Made by a program: the position numbers and the translations under genes. The notes under the pieces were generated by a model, which ran no database searches, had not been told where the DNA came from, and saw nothing but the letters and a program-made list of their open reading frames with translations. Source: Pseudomonadota bacterium (GTDB lineage Bacteria > Pseudomonadota > Gammaproteobacteria > Pseudomonadales > Pseudomonadaceae). From it: a DNA stretch of 36,032 nucleotides. Below are positions 9,301-15,934 of the stretch, piece after piece. Within the stretch, counting starts at the first letter, position 1, and the number at the start of each line of letters is the position of its first letter. The stretch is taken from NCBI GenBank assembly GCA_023388335.1, contig JAEWGL010000092.1, positions 1 through 36,032 on the forward strand. Reading direction: 5' to 3'.

Positions 9301-9999
9301 CAGCTGGCCGCCATGGTCGCGCTGTTCGACGACATGCGCCGCGGCAGCTACAAGCCGCAGATGCGCCATGACGAGATCGGCGTGTCGTCGCTGTACCAGA
9401 CCTTCCCGTACAAGATCGCCGAACTGCTGAAGAACGAGTACGACAACCGCCTCAAGCGCCAGGCCCCAGACCAGGCTGTACGCCTGGTGGAACAGGCCCG
9501 CCAGCTACTTGAGCAGTTCGCCGAACCGGTCAGCGGCTCGCGCGCGGATGTCTACCGTGACGAAGTGCACGACGAGCACGCCGAGAAGCGCACCCTGCGC
9601 AAGGCGTTCTTCGACGATGCCTGGCTCCAGGCGCTGTTCCAGCCGGCCAGCGCCGCGCCACAGCAGCCGTCGGCGCCTGCCATGCCGGGCACCGTGCCGC
9701 CACCGCCACCGGCACCGGCACCGGCACCCGGGATGGTGCCGCCCCCGGCGGCCACGCCGCAGTACAGCTACCACATGAGCGTCGCCGGCAGCAACTATGG
9801 GCCGTATACCTACAGCCAGCTGCGCGACTATGTACAAGGTAATCAGGTCACGCGTGACAGCCTGTTGTGGCGCGAGGGCATGAGTGCCTGGCTGCCGGCA
9901 GGGCAGATCGCCGAACTGGCCGCGCTGTTCGTCCCGGCCATGCCGTGCGCGCCAACCCCGCCGCCGGCCGTGCCCGTAGCGCCGCCGCCCTTGAACTGA
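6301..9999 (+). CDS. Tubulin/FtsZ-superfamily GTPase with coiled-coil middle and C-terminal GYF_2-like domain
   Basis: A 1232-residue protein from the ATG at 6301 (GGAG 6290-6293, 7 nt before); ATGs at 6298 and 6259 are in frame, the latter adding 14 residues with a poorer ribosome site. The N-terminal part has a glycine loop FIALGGTGMK (25-34) and the tubulin signature GSAAGGTGSGSF (201-212), as in the T4 loop of FtsZ/tubulin; QANGYAALMEL (251-261) could be the nucleotide-contacting helix. This fits the Tubulin_2-like families (FtsZ-like proteins known from genome context). Residues ~480-830 are highly charged and helical. A Pro/Ala linker (~1118-1154) leads to a GYF_2-like domain (1155-1210: NYGPYTYSQL, SLLWREGMSAWLPA) and a Pro-rich tail. 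No membrane segment, so cytosolic. Polymerisation is inference. Confidence 0.85.
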   Translation: MNEHAQPSGPAALNAVSEKIHPTLFIALGGTGMKVNIRLRRRILNAIWGGNNQVQQIADFPLVQFVNFDLDAGEVTQDGKSVKTDVLAEQVAFTSEEKIIEPLNLSKYTHSMDELNRHREVAEWFPLTPDKIRALGIDPSKGAGQIRALSRLYFFDKYPVIRDKLRDKVGRLLSNIGGHADKLKKLGLEIDPGKIRIVITGSAAGGTGSGSFLDMGYLAKAILKEHNIAGKVDLFFVLPGGFHAFNTERVQANGYAALMELETCMRGNRLLRHWDATDNLFIDNRPYDDVYIIDNSNVAQAKTGDQEDVYEMLSDVLFTDFTSQDFANKKRSIAVNQNQHKIRSYTVRLPQDYGDDTELRFPCAYSSLGQAVLDTQVDARQNVRLSRQVQHMLKAFFGIANSSLSDNRPTDRERDDFLKEQLNVTPRTFTELPEFLSRVELTLATGEFTHYQLADDLLLVEGDNSVIAQIEQKVEALFERLQHGGADKDQWLTHVREIQQQLERDTKGSSVDSAERNHEVRIRENRVRRLAELVREDALPEKLFRRLDDDERGGLDYTLALVEMLKDRLENEGSGIIPALDKNAARFKELAEKLESSELAREFERLKETTGGGLMARLSGKEKQADTVLTQVKETLRDSLLFYARFVAAREAAQLLRDVSEWLGRKESVDQSGRAVWNGFVGRLQDGRNAVDHLLRRIEGDISKIDARIKEKHATLIPLSLAQAVEEQAVDTLQVRQWAKEAFKDFGGSKTLFGKLQDEEGQDELLAKLRAKAVQQLPRQPQGTDPLLAALAALTPDEQRDKFRQLLQRAMPWTPLNLNGGFGIAKDRYTCLVGVQDAAEFKRTYGTMLAQCMPQGTGLTAGQIQFVESGTPGKLICFTELSGFPLPALTPLPTYLASYRKESTTIPLHSHKRISQFVQPIQFTQEQYRQFAEDFKLYLHAVALGVLRRTQGDRYEFMIDQDYFTVGDEFAIRQNGLNQLQRKDIEDQLRARYEQLRSPQQLAAMVALFDDMRRGSYKPQMRHDEIGVSSLYQTFPYKIAELLKNEYDNRLKRQAPDQAVRLVEQARQLLEQFAEPVSGSRADVYRDEVHDEHAEKRTLRKAFFDDAWLQALFQPASAAPQQPSAPAMPGTVPPPPPAPAPAPGMVPPPAATPQYSYHMSVAGSNYGPYTYSQLRDYVQGNQVTRDSLLWREGMSAWLPAGQIAELAALFVPAMPCAPTPPPAVPVAPPPLN

Positions 10000-10015
10000 G
10001 TGAGGTCAGCCGTCT

Positions 10016-11104
10016 ATGTCCGCTTCCTCGAAGATGCTGGCGTTTCCCCGGGACTGCGCCAACACTGCCTGTGCTCGCCCTCAGTACGGCCCGGTAGCCT
10101 TCTGTCCGTACTGTGGCGCCAGTAGCCAGGTAGCTGCCGCGCCCAAGGCCAGCGTCGCACCCGCGGCCGGCGGCGTGGCGGTTGCACCGGCACCGGCCGT
10201 GGCGCCGTCAATACCGATGGCCAACGCCAGTGAACCGCGGCAGGTCACGGTCGCCGGCCATCAGGTCGAACGCCAGCCGGCACCCGTCCACGCCATCCCG
10301 GTTGTGCCGGTCACGGCGGTGGCCGTGGCAAGACCCAGGCAGCACGGGCGCAAGCTCGCACTGGTGGCGGCCGTACTGGTGGCGCTCGGTGGCTACGGCG
10401 CTTACCAGATGAACGCACGCAAGGCCTTGCAGCAGTTCGAAGCCGATCTGGCAGCGGGCCAGGGCTGCCTGCGCGGCAACCGCTTCGATTGCGCCTTGGA
10501 GAATGCCGAGCGAGCGCTGGGTATCGACAGCAAGGATCCACGCGCCATCAGTCTGTTGCAACGTGCCCAGGCGGGCCTCGAGCGCCAACAGCGCGAACAG
10601 GACAGCAAGGCCCAGGCGGCAGCGGCGGCGACCGCAAAAGCGGCGGCCGCTCGCCAGGCGGCTGCCGATCAGGCGCGCCGAGCCAAGCAGGCCCAGGAAC
10701 TGGCCGAGCGCGAGCGCCAGGCCCTTGAGCAATCGCACAAGCAAGCCCTGGCACTCCAGGAGTTGCTGCGCGACCAAGCCCAGATGAACCGTCAGCAACA
10801 GCAACAGCGCGAGCAGCATCACCAGGCCCAGCGCCAGGCTGCCCAGCAGGCGCCCGCCGTCCGCCCACCGCCACGGCCCGTGGCGGCTGCGAGCAATCCA
10901 GGGTTGGTGGGCCAGCAGCTGTCACAGGCACGCAACGCCCTGGCCCGTCGCGATGGCAACGCCGCCCGGGTGTTGGCCAATAGCGTGCTGCGTCAGGATC
11001 CGAGCAACCGCCAGGCGCAGAACATCCTGCGCCAGGCCGAGCAGCTTCGGGGCCAGGCGTCGTTCGACAGGCCCAAGGCGCTGGGCGGTGTGATCATCGA
11101 GTAG
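10016..11104 (+). CDS. Zinc-ribbon / TM / TPR-coiled-coil protein; operon gene 5
   Basis: A 362-residue protein 16 bp after the tubulin-like gene, with GAGG at 10002-10005. N-terminal zinc ribbon: Cys14, Cys19, Cys30, Cys33 (last pair CPYC). An Ala/Pro/Val-rich linker (35-105) follows, then a basic patch RPRQHGRK and one TM helix (about 113-130), which puts the N-terminus in the cytosol and the rest in the periplasm. After the membrane come a TPR-like segment (136-190, including GNRFDCALENAERALGI), a long Ala/Gln/Arg coiled coil (about 190-275), a PPPRP break and a second TPR-like repeat (297-345). It probably links the cytosolic machine to the periplasm. No known family name. Confidence 0.72.
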   Translation: MSASSKMLAFPRDCANTACARPQYGPVAFCPYCGASSQVAAAPKASVAPAAGGVAVAPAPAVAPSIPMANASEPRQVTVAGHQVERQPAPVHAIPVVPVTAVAVARPRQHGRKLALVAAVLVALGGYGAYQMNARKALQQFEADLAAGQGCLRGNRFDCALENAERALGIDSKDPRAISLLQRAQAGLERQQREQDSKAQAAAAATAKAAAARQAAADQARRAKQAQELAERERQALEQSHKQALALQELLRDQAQMNRQQQQQREQHHQAQRQAAQQAPAVRPPPRPVAAASNPGLVGQQLSQARNALARRDGNAARVLANSVLRQDPSNRQAQNILRQAEQLRGQASFDRPKALGGVIIE

Positions 11105-11110
11105 CGTGCC

Positions 11111-11512
11111 TCAAGGCAACTCTCCGGCCTCGCCGGGCAGGTGCTCGTCCAGGTGCAGCCATGGCAGGCGGTTATCGGTCCAGATGTGTCGCTGCGCCGG
11201 CACCTGCTGCGGCGCGTCGAGCGTGCCAACGGTGATGTCGATGGTCTGCGGGCTGTGCAGCGTCACCAGGGCCACATGGGCACCGCACTTGCCGCAGAAG
11301 TACCGCGTGCAACTGGCGGGCGCCCGGTACGCGCGGGGTGTGCCGGCCAGCCACTGGAAGCACGCATAGGGCAGGGTGATCCAGGTCACCACCAGCCCGC
11401 CACTGACTCGCCGGCAGATCGAGCAATGGCAATGGGCGACATCCGTCAGCGCACCCACAAGCCGATAGCGTAACGCGCCACAGTGGCATCCGCCCTCATT
11501 GAATTCATGCAT
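11111..11512 (-). CDS. GFA/CENP-V family zinc-binding protein
   Basis: The 133-residue product starts at the ATG at 11512, preceded by a full AGGAGG (11521-11526) with 8-nt spacing. The upstream in-frame extension is rejected for that reason. Cysteines follow the glutathione-dependent formaldehyde-activating enzyme (GFA, PF04828) layout: GGCHCGAL (Cys9, Cys11), HCHCSICRR (Cys28, 30, 33) and YFCGKCG (Cys73, Cys76), which hold one structural and one labile zinc. Members may add formaldehyde to glutathione, but most are uncharacterised. The gene is convergent with the zinc-ribbon gene (6 bp apart) and divergent from the citrate transporter. Confidence 0.88.
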   Translation of the reverse strand: MHEFNEGGCHCGALRYRLVGALTDVAHCHCSICRRVSGGLVVTWITLPYACFQWLAGTPRAYRAPASCTRYFCGKCGAHVALVTLHSPQTIDITVGTLDAPQQVPAQRHIWTDNRLPWLHLDEHLPGEAGELP

Positions 11513-11554
11513 CCGTCTTGCCTCCTGTCCATGCCCGCTGGCCGATCGAAAGCG

Positions 11555-11576
11555 GGGTGAAAGCTGGGTGAAAGCT
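11555..11576 (+). repeat. Perfect tandem 11-bp direct repeat (GGGTGAAAGCT x2)
   Basis: GGGTGAAAGCT occurs at 11555-11565 and again, without a gap, at 11566-11576. An 11-bp period places both half-sites on one DNA face, the arrangement bound by OmpR/PhoB-type response regulators. It lies in the divergent space between the GFA gene and the CitMHS gene, about 220 bp before the transporter start. Confidence 0.6.
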
Positions 11577-11655
11577 TGCGCTCTTAGGATAGCGTCACTA
11601 CCGGCGTCAGACCGGTCAGCCAGGGCACACGGAAATTTCCGCGCCCGGCCCACTC

Positions 11656-11666
11656 AACAACAACAA
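11656..11666 (+). promoter_or_regulatory. CA-rich Hfq/Crc-type motif in the citrate transporter leader
   Basis: AACAACAACAA fits the AAnAAnAA motif through which Hfq with Crc represses translation in Pseudomonas carbon catabolite control. It lies 131 nt before the CitMHS start rather than at its ribosome site, so repression would have to act at a distance or through the transcript start. An ATG overlaps its end (11666), but that frame closes after 25 codons and has no ribosome site. Confidence 0.4.
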
Positions 11667-11797
11667 TGGTGATACTGATGTTTTCTTGCGCCTACCGTTT
11701 CGCTGTACACCCCCGACTCCCTGCGCAGCGCCCCACGCGCTGATCCTCCCGCCCGAATCGTCCTTTCTTTTCGCCGCGCTACGCCTGGAGTACCGCC

Positions 11798-13105
11798 ATG
11801 CTGACCTTCCTCGGCTTTGCCATGGTCATCACTTTCATGTACCTGATCATGACCAAGCGCCTCTCGGCCTTGATCGCACTGATCCTGATACCGATCCTGT
11901 TCGCCCTGTTCGGGGGTTTCTACTCCGATATCGGCCCGATGATGCTGCAAGGCATCAGCAAGCTAGCGCCCACCGGCGTCATGCTGATGTTCGCCATCCT
12001 GTACTTCGCCCTGATGATCGACTCCGGCCTGTTCGACCCGGCCGTGCGCAAGATCCTCAAGATGGTCAAGGGCGACCCGCTGAAAGTGTCGGTGGGCACC
12101 GCCGTGCTGGCCTTGGTGGTCTCGCTGGACGGTGACGGCGCGACCACCTACATGATCTGCGTGGCCGCCATGCTGCCGTTGTACAGCCGCCTGGGCATGA
12201 GTCCACGGATCATGGCCGGCCTGATCATCCTCGCCGGTGGCGTGATGAACATGACCCCCTGGGGCGGCCCGACCGCACGCGCCGCCAGCGCCCTGCATGT
12301 CGACCCGTCGGACATCTTCGTGCCGATGATCCCAGCCATGCTCTTCGGTGTCTTCGCGATCCTGGCCATCGCCTACCTGTACGGCAAGCGCGAGCGCGCA
12401 CGCCTGGGCGAGCTGCACCTGCCGGGTGACGAGATCGACCATAGCGAGATCAGCGTGTCGCAGTTCCCCGAGGCCCGCCGCCCCAAGCTGCTGTGGTTCA
12501 ACGGTGTCCTGACCCTGGCCCTGATGGTCGCGCTGATCAGCGGTGTGCTGCCGCTGCCGGTGCTGTTCATGGTCGCCTTCAGCATCGCCATGATCGTCAA
12601 CTACCCCTGCCTCCAGCAGCAAAAAGACCGTATCGCCGCCCACTCTGGCAGCGTGCTGGCCGTCACCGGTCTGATCTTCGCTGCAGGGATCTTCACCGGC
12701 ATCCTGTCGGGTACCGGCATGGTCGACGCCATGTCCAAGAGCCTGCTGTCGGTCATTCCAGATGCGCTGGGCCCGTACCTGGCGGTGATCACGGCCATCG
12801 TCAGCATGCCGTTCACCTTCTTCATGTCCAACGATGCCTTCTACTATGGCGTCCTGCCAGTGCTCTCCGAAGCCGCCGCCCACTACGGCATCACGCCTGT
12901 GGAAATGGCCCGCGCGTCGATCGTCGGGCAACCGGTACACCTGCTCAGCCCCTTGGTACCCTCTACCTACCTGCTGGTGGCCCTGGCCGGTATCGAGTTC
13001 GGCGACCATCAGCGCTTTACCCTGAAGTGGGCAGTGCTGGTGTGCCTGTGCATAATGCTCGCCGCGCTGCTCATGGGCATTTTCCCGCTGTTCAGCAGTC
13101 TGTAA
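11798..13105 (+). CDS. CitMHS family citrate:metal/H+ symporter
   Basis: A 435-residue polytopic membrane protein (about 12 helices) with GGAG at 11787-11790, 7 nt before ATG. Features of the CitMHS family (citrate taken up as a Mg2+ or other divalent-metal complex with protons) include SLDGDGATTYMICVAAMLPLY (partial motif at 108-120), NMTPWGGPTARAASAL (around 150-165) and a late VGQPVHLLSPLVPSTYLL region. Length and motifs are intact. The P. aeruginosa equivalent at this locus is, as I remember it, called citA. Metal preference cannot be read from sequence. The leader carries a tandem 11-bp repeat and a CA motif, suggesting two-component induction and catabolite repression. Confidence 0.9.
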   Translation: MLTFLGFAMVITFMYLIMTKRLSALIALILIPILFALFGGFYSDIGPMMLQGISKLAPTGVMLMFAILYFALMIDSGLFDPAVRKILKMVKGDPLKVSVGTAVLALVVSLDGDGATTYMICVAAMLPLYSRLGMSPRIMAGLIILAGGVMNMTPWGGPTARAASALHVDPSDIFVPMIPAMLFGVFAILAIAYLYGKRERARLGELHLPGDEIDHSEISVSQFPEARRPKLLWFNGVLTLALMVALISGVLPLPVLFMVAFSIAMIVNYPCLQQQKDRIAAHSGSVLAVTGLIFAAGIFTGILSGTGMVDAMSKSLLSVIPDALGPYLAVITAIVSMPFTFFMSNDAFYYGVLPVLSEAAAHYGITPVEMARASIVGQPVHLLSPLVPSTYLLVALAGIEFGDHQRFTLKWAVLVCLCIMLAALLMGIFPLFSSL

Positions 13106-13124
13106 GAAAACAGCATCATCCCCT

Positions 13125-13155
13125 GCGCTGCGTCCTGCTCGGACGCAGCGCCTTT
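13125..13155 (+). terminator. Strong hairpin terminator after CitMHS
   Basis: GCGCTGCGTCC (13125-13135), loop TGCTC, GGACGCAGCGC (13141-13151): 11 perfect pairs, then CTTTAT. It ends the citrate transporter transcript 20 bp after its stop and lies just before the terC ribosome site, so a terC promoter, if separate, would have to overlap this region. Confidence 0.75.
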
Positions 13156-13174
13156 ATCGTTCGAAGGAAGACAC

Positions 13175-13945
13175 ATGGAATGGCTGACCAGCCCGGAAAT
13201 CTGGGTTGCCTTTTTCACCCTCACGGCGCTTGAGATCGTTCTCGGTATCGACAACATCATCATGATCTCGATCCTGGTCAGCCGCATGCCCAAGCACATG
13301 CAGCCACGCACCCGGATCTTCGGCCTGGCTCTGGCCATGGTCACGCGCATCCTGCTATTGCTGTCGATCACCTGGGTGATGCGCCTGACCGCCGACCTGT
13401 TCGAGGTGTTCGGCCAGGGTATTTCCGGTCGCGACCTGATCCTGTTCTTCGGTGGCCTGTTCCTGCTGTGGAAAAGCTCGCAGGAGATCTACCACGGCCT
13501 GGAAGGTGAAGACGAAGAAGCGGACGAGCCCAAGGGCTCGGGCGGCAAGTTCCTCTACACCATCATCCAGATCGCCATCATCGACATCGTGTTCTCCCTG
13601 GATTCGGTGATCACCGCCGTGGGCATGGTGTCGCACGTACCGGTAATGGTCGCCGCGATCATCGTCGCCGTGCTGGTGATGATGCTTTGCGCCGGCGCCA
13701 TCAGCAATTTCATCGACAAGCACCCGTCGCTGAAGATGCTCGCCCTGTCGTTCCTGATCGTCGTTGGTACCGTGCTGATCGCCGAAGCCTTTGACGTGCA
13801 CGTGCCAAAGGGCTACGTGTACTTCGCGATGGCCTTCTCCCTGGGGGTAGAAGCCATCAACATCCGCATGCGTACCGCGATGGCGCGCAAGCGCGGCAAG
13901 GAGCACGATGCCGTGAAGCTGCGCAAGGACATCCCGGGTCAGTAA
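13175..13945 (+). CDS. TerC family integral membrane protein
   Basis: A 256-residue protein with AAGGAAG at 13164-13170. About seven hydrophobic helices. Two TerC signatures with membrane-embedded acids are present: LEIVLGIDNIIM (Glu20, Asp26) and IDIVFSLDSVITA (Asp137, Asp143). An acidic cytosolic loop (EGEDEEADEPKG, about 110-121) separates the halves. TerC proteins take part in tellurium resistance and, in several bacteria, in manganese export or metal loading of exported proteins; which applies here is not visible. No tellurite cluster (terABDE) is nearby, so a housekeeping metal role is more likely than tellurite resistance. Confidence 0.9.
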   Translation: MEWLTSPEIWVAFFTLTALEIVLGIDNIIMISILVSRMPKHMQPRTRIFGLALAMVTRILLLLSITWVMRLTADLFEVFGQGISGRDLILFFGGLFLLWKSSQEIYHGLEGEDEEADEPKGSGGKFLYTIIQIAIIDIVFSLDSVITAVGMVSHVPVMVAAIIVAVLVMMLCAGAISNFIDKHPSLKMLALSFLIVVGTVLIAEAFDVHVPKGYVYFAMAFSLGVEAINIRMRTAMARKRGKEHDAVKLRKDIPGQ

Positions 13946-13962
13946 ACCGGGGATGGCAACGC

Positions 13963-14033
13963 AAGAAGGCCTTCGGGAAATGCCAGTCAGTTGAGCCAAT
14001 TGGGGCCGCCTTGCGGCCCTTCGGGGCCTTCTT
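13963..14033 (+). terminator. Nested inverted repeats ending terC
   Basis: An outer pair AAGAAGGCC (13963-13971) and GGCCTTCTT (14025-14033) encloses a compact hairpin GGGCCGC-CTT-GCGGCCC (14003-14019). The inner hairpin followed by CTTCGGGGCCTTCTTCGTTT is a likely terminator. The outer pair could form an alternative, longer structure. Confidence 0.55.
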
Positions 14034-14082
14034 CGTTTATCGCTCCGAGGCCAGGGGGCTTGCAGGCGCGGCGATCCGAGGT

Positions 14083-14158
14083 ATGTTTCAAAAATGTTTC
14101 AGCCTGTGCGATGCTGGCGGCATGGCCCTTGGCCGACTAAAGCTTTAAGTAACACTTA
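14083..14158 (+). promoter_or_regulatory. Upstream region of the Na/Pi transporter with 11-bp-spaced repeats
   Basis: ATGTTTCA occurs at 14083-14090 and 14094-14101, an 11-bp period. Further on are the palindrome TAAAGCTTTA (14138-14147) and TAAGT-AAC-ACTTA (14146-14158). An 11-bp period before a phosphate-type transporter recalls a Pho box, but the half-site does not match CTGTCAT, so I call it only a candidate response-regulator site. The 13946-14241 gap holds nothing else besides the terC terminator. Confidence 0.3.
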
Positions 14159-14241
14159 GAAGAAACGCCCGCAGCCAGGCTTGGCTCACGGCGTCATCGT
14201 TTTCGCCCCGCTTGGGCGCCTACCAACAGGGGGCTTGCCTT

Positions 14242-15900
14242 ATGCTGACCCTGCTCAACCTGCTCTCCGCGGTAGCCCTGCTGATCTGGGGCACGCATAT
14301 CGTGCGTACCGGCGTACTGCGCGTCTATGGGTCGAACCTGCGCAGGGTATTGAGCCAGAACATGGCCAGGCGTCCGCTGGCCTTCATCGCCGGGATCCTG
14401 GTGACGGCGCTGGTGCAAAGCAGCAACGCCACGGCCATGCTGGTGACCTCGTTCGTCGGCCAGGGGCTGATGGCCATGACGCCTGCGCTGGCGATCATGC
14501 TCGGTGCCGACGTGGGTACCGCGCTGATGGCGCGCGTACTGACGTTCGACCTGTCCTGGCTGTCGCCGCTGCTGATCTTCCTCGGCGTGATCTTTTTCCT
14601 CTCCCGCAAACAGACGCGCGCGGGCCAATTGGGACGGGTCGGGATCGGCCTGGGACTGATCATCCTGGCCTTGCAGCTGATCGTCGAGGCTGCCGCACCC
14701 ATCACCCAGGCCCAAGGCGTCAAGGTGCTGTTCGCCTCGCTGACCGGCGACATCCTGCTCGATGCCCTGGTCGGTGCGCTGTTCGCGCTGATCTCCTATT
14801 CCAGCCTGGCGGCCGTGCTGCTGACCGCGACCCTGGCCGGCGCCGAGCTGATCAGCCTGCCTGTAGCCATCGGCCTGGTGGTCGGCGCCAATATCGGCAG
14901 CGGCCTGCTGGCCTTCCTCAGCACCAGCATGCAGAATTCGGCCGGACGCCGAGTGGCTCTGGGCAGCCTGCTGTACAAGCTGATCGGCCTGCTGCTGGTG
15001 ATTCCGGTACTCGATCCGCTGGTGCAGTGGATGGACCAGCTGCGCTTCAGCCCCCAGGAGCTGGTCATCGGCTTCCACCTGCTCTACAACACCCTGCGCT
15101 GCCTGCTGATGCTCCCCAGCGTCACGCCCATGGCGCGTCTGTGCACCTGGCTGCTGCCGGACCGCGAAGACAGCAACGGCCGCGCGCGCCCGCGTCACCT
15201 GGACCCCGCCGCCCTGGACACCCCCAGCCTCGCCCTGGCCAATGCCGTGCGCGAGACCCTGCGCCTGGGGGATATCGTCGATAGCCTGCTCGATGCCATG
15301 CTCAATGCCCTGCGTGGCACCCAGGCGGCCATGCCGCAGCAGGTCCGCGCCCTCAACGAAGATGCCGAGGCGCTGTACAACGCCATCAAGCTCTACCTGG
15401 CGCAGATGCCCCGGGAAGACCTCGGCGACCAGGACAACCGGCGCTGGGCCGAGATCATCGAGCTGGCGATCAACCTCAAGCTGGCCAGCGACTTGATCGA
15501 ACGCATGCTGCGCAAGGTGCAACAGCAAAAGACCTCGCAGCGGCGGGAATTTTCCGAGGTCGGCCTGCAGGAGCTGTCCGGCCTGCAGGAGCAGCTGCTG
15601 GCCAACCTGCGCCTGGGCCTGTCGGTGTTTCTCAGCGCCGACCCGCAAAGCGCCCGCCAGCTGTTGCGCGAGAAACGCCGCTTCCGCGCCCAGGAGCGGC
15701 GCCTGGCGCATGCCCATGTCAGTCGCTTGCAACGCAAGGTGGTACAAAGTATCGAGACCAGTTCGCTGCACCTGGAGCTGATCGCCGACATGAAACGTTT
15801 GAACTCTTTGTTCTGCAGCAGTGCCTATGTGGTACTAGGTGGCTCGGACACCGGCGGGCTGTTGCTCGACAATGTACCGGACGACGCCCACCTGTCCTGA
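14242..15900 (+). CDS. Na/Pi cotransporter family protein with PhoU-like C-terminal domain
   Basis: The ATG at 14242 has AGGGGG (14228-14233) 8 nt upstream; an in-frame TTG at 14212 is less likely. The 552-residue product has two Na/Pi-cotransporter (PF02690) repeats in its N-terminal membrane half: ALVQSSNATAMLVTSFVGQGL (around 55-75, in parts) and SYSSLAAVLLTATLAGAELI (about 188-208), which correspond to the QSS motifs lining the transport path. From about residue 325 on the protein is soluble, helical and PhoU-like (around 330-535), as in bacterial NptA/YjbB-type exporters. Probable role: sodium-linked phosphate transport at the inner membrane, direction unknown. It precedes the M16 peptidase gene by 34 bp. 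Confidence 0.88.
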   Translation: MLTLLNLLSAVALLIWGTHIVRTGVLRVYGSNLRRVLSQNMARRPLAFIAGILVTALVQSSNATAMLVTSFVGQGLMAMTPALAIMLGADVGTALMARVLTFDLSWLSPLLIFLGVIFFLSRKQTRAGQLGRVGIGLGLIILALQLIVEAAAPITQAQGVKVLFASLTGDILLDALVGALFALISYSSLAAVLLTATLAGAELISLPVAIGLVVGANIGSGLLAFLSTSMQNSAGRRVALGSLLYKLIGLLLVIPVLDPLVQWMDQLRFSPQELVIGFHLLYNTLRCLLMLPSVTPMARLCTWLLPDREDSNGRARPRHLDPAALDTPSLALANAVRETLRLGDIVDSLLDAMLNALRGTQAAMPQQVRALNEDAEALYNAIKLYLAQMPREDLGDQDNRRWAEIIELAINLKLASDLIERMLRKVQQQKTSQRREFSEVGLQELSGLQEQLLANLRLGLSVFLSADPQSARQLLREKRRFRAQERRLAHAHVSRLQRKVVQSIETSSLHLELIADMKRLNSLFCSSAYVVLGGSDTGGLLLDNVPDDAHLS

Positions 15901-15934
15901 CCCGCACCCCTCGGATCCCGGCCTGGAAGCTCTC

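Noticed and set aside
9690..9735. Short repetitive GGCACC/CCGCCA run
   Set aside because: It encodes the Pro/Ala linker of the tubulin-like protein; not a mobile or CRISPR-type repeat.
11666..11743. 25-codon frame before CitMHS
   Set aside because: No ribosome site; its ATG is formed by the CA motif itself. Kept only as context for that motif.
14194..15771. 525-codon open frame on the - strand
   Set aside because: Shadow of the Na/Pi transporter gene.
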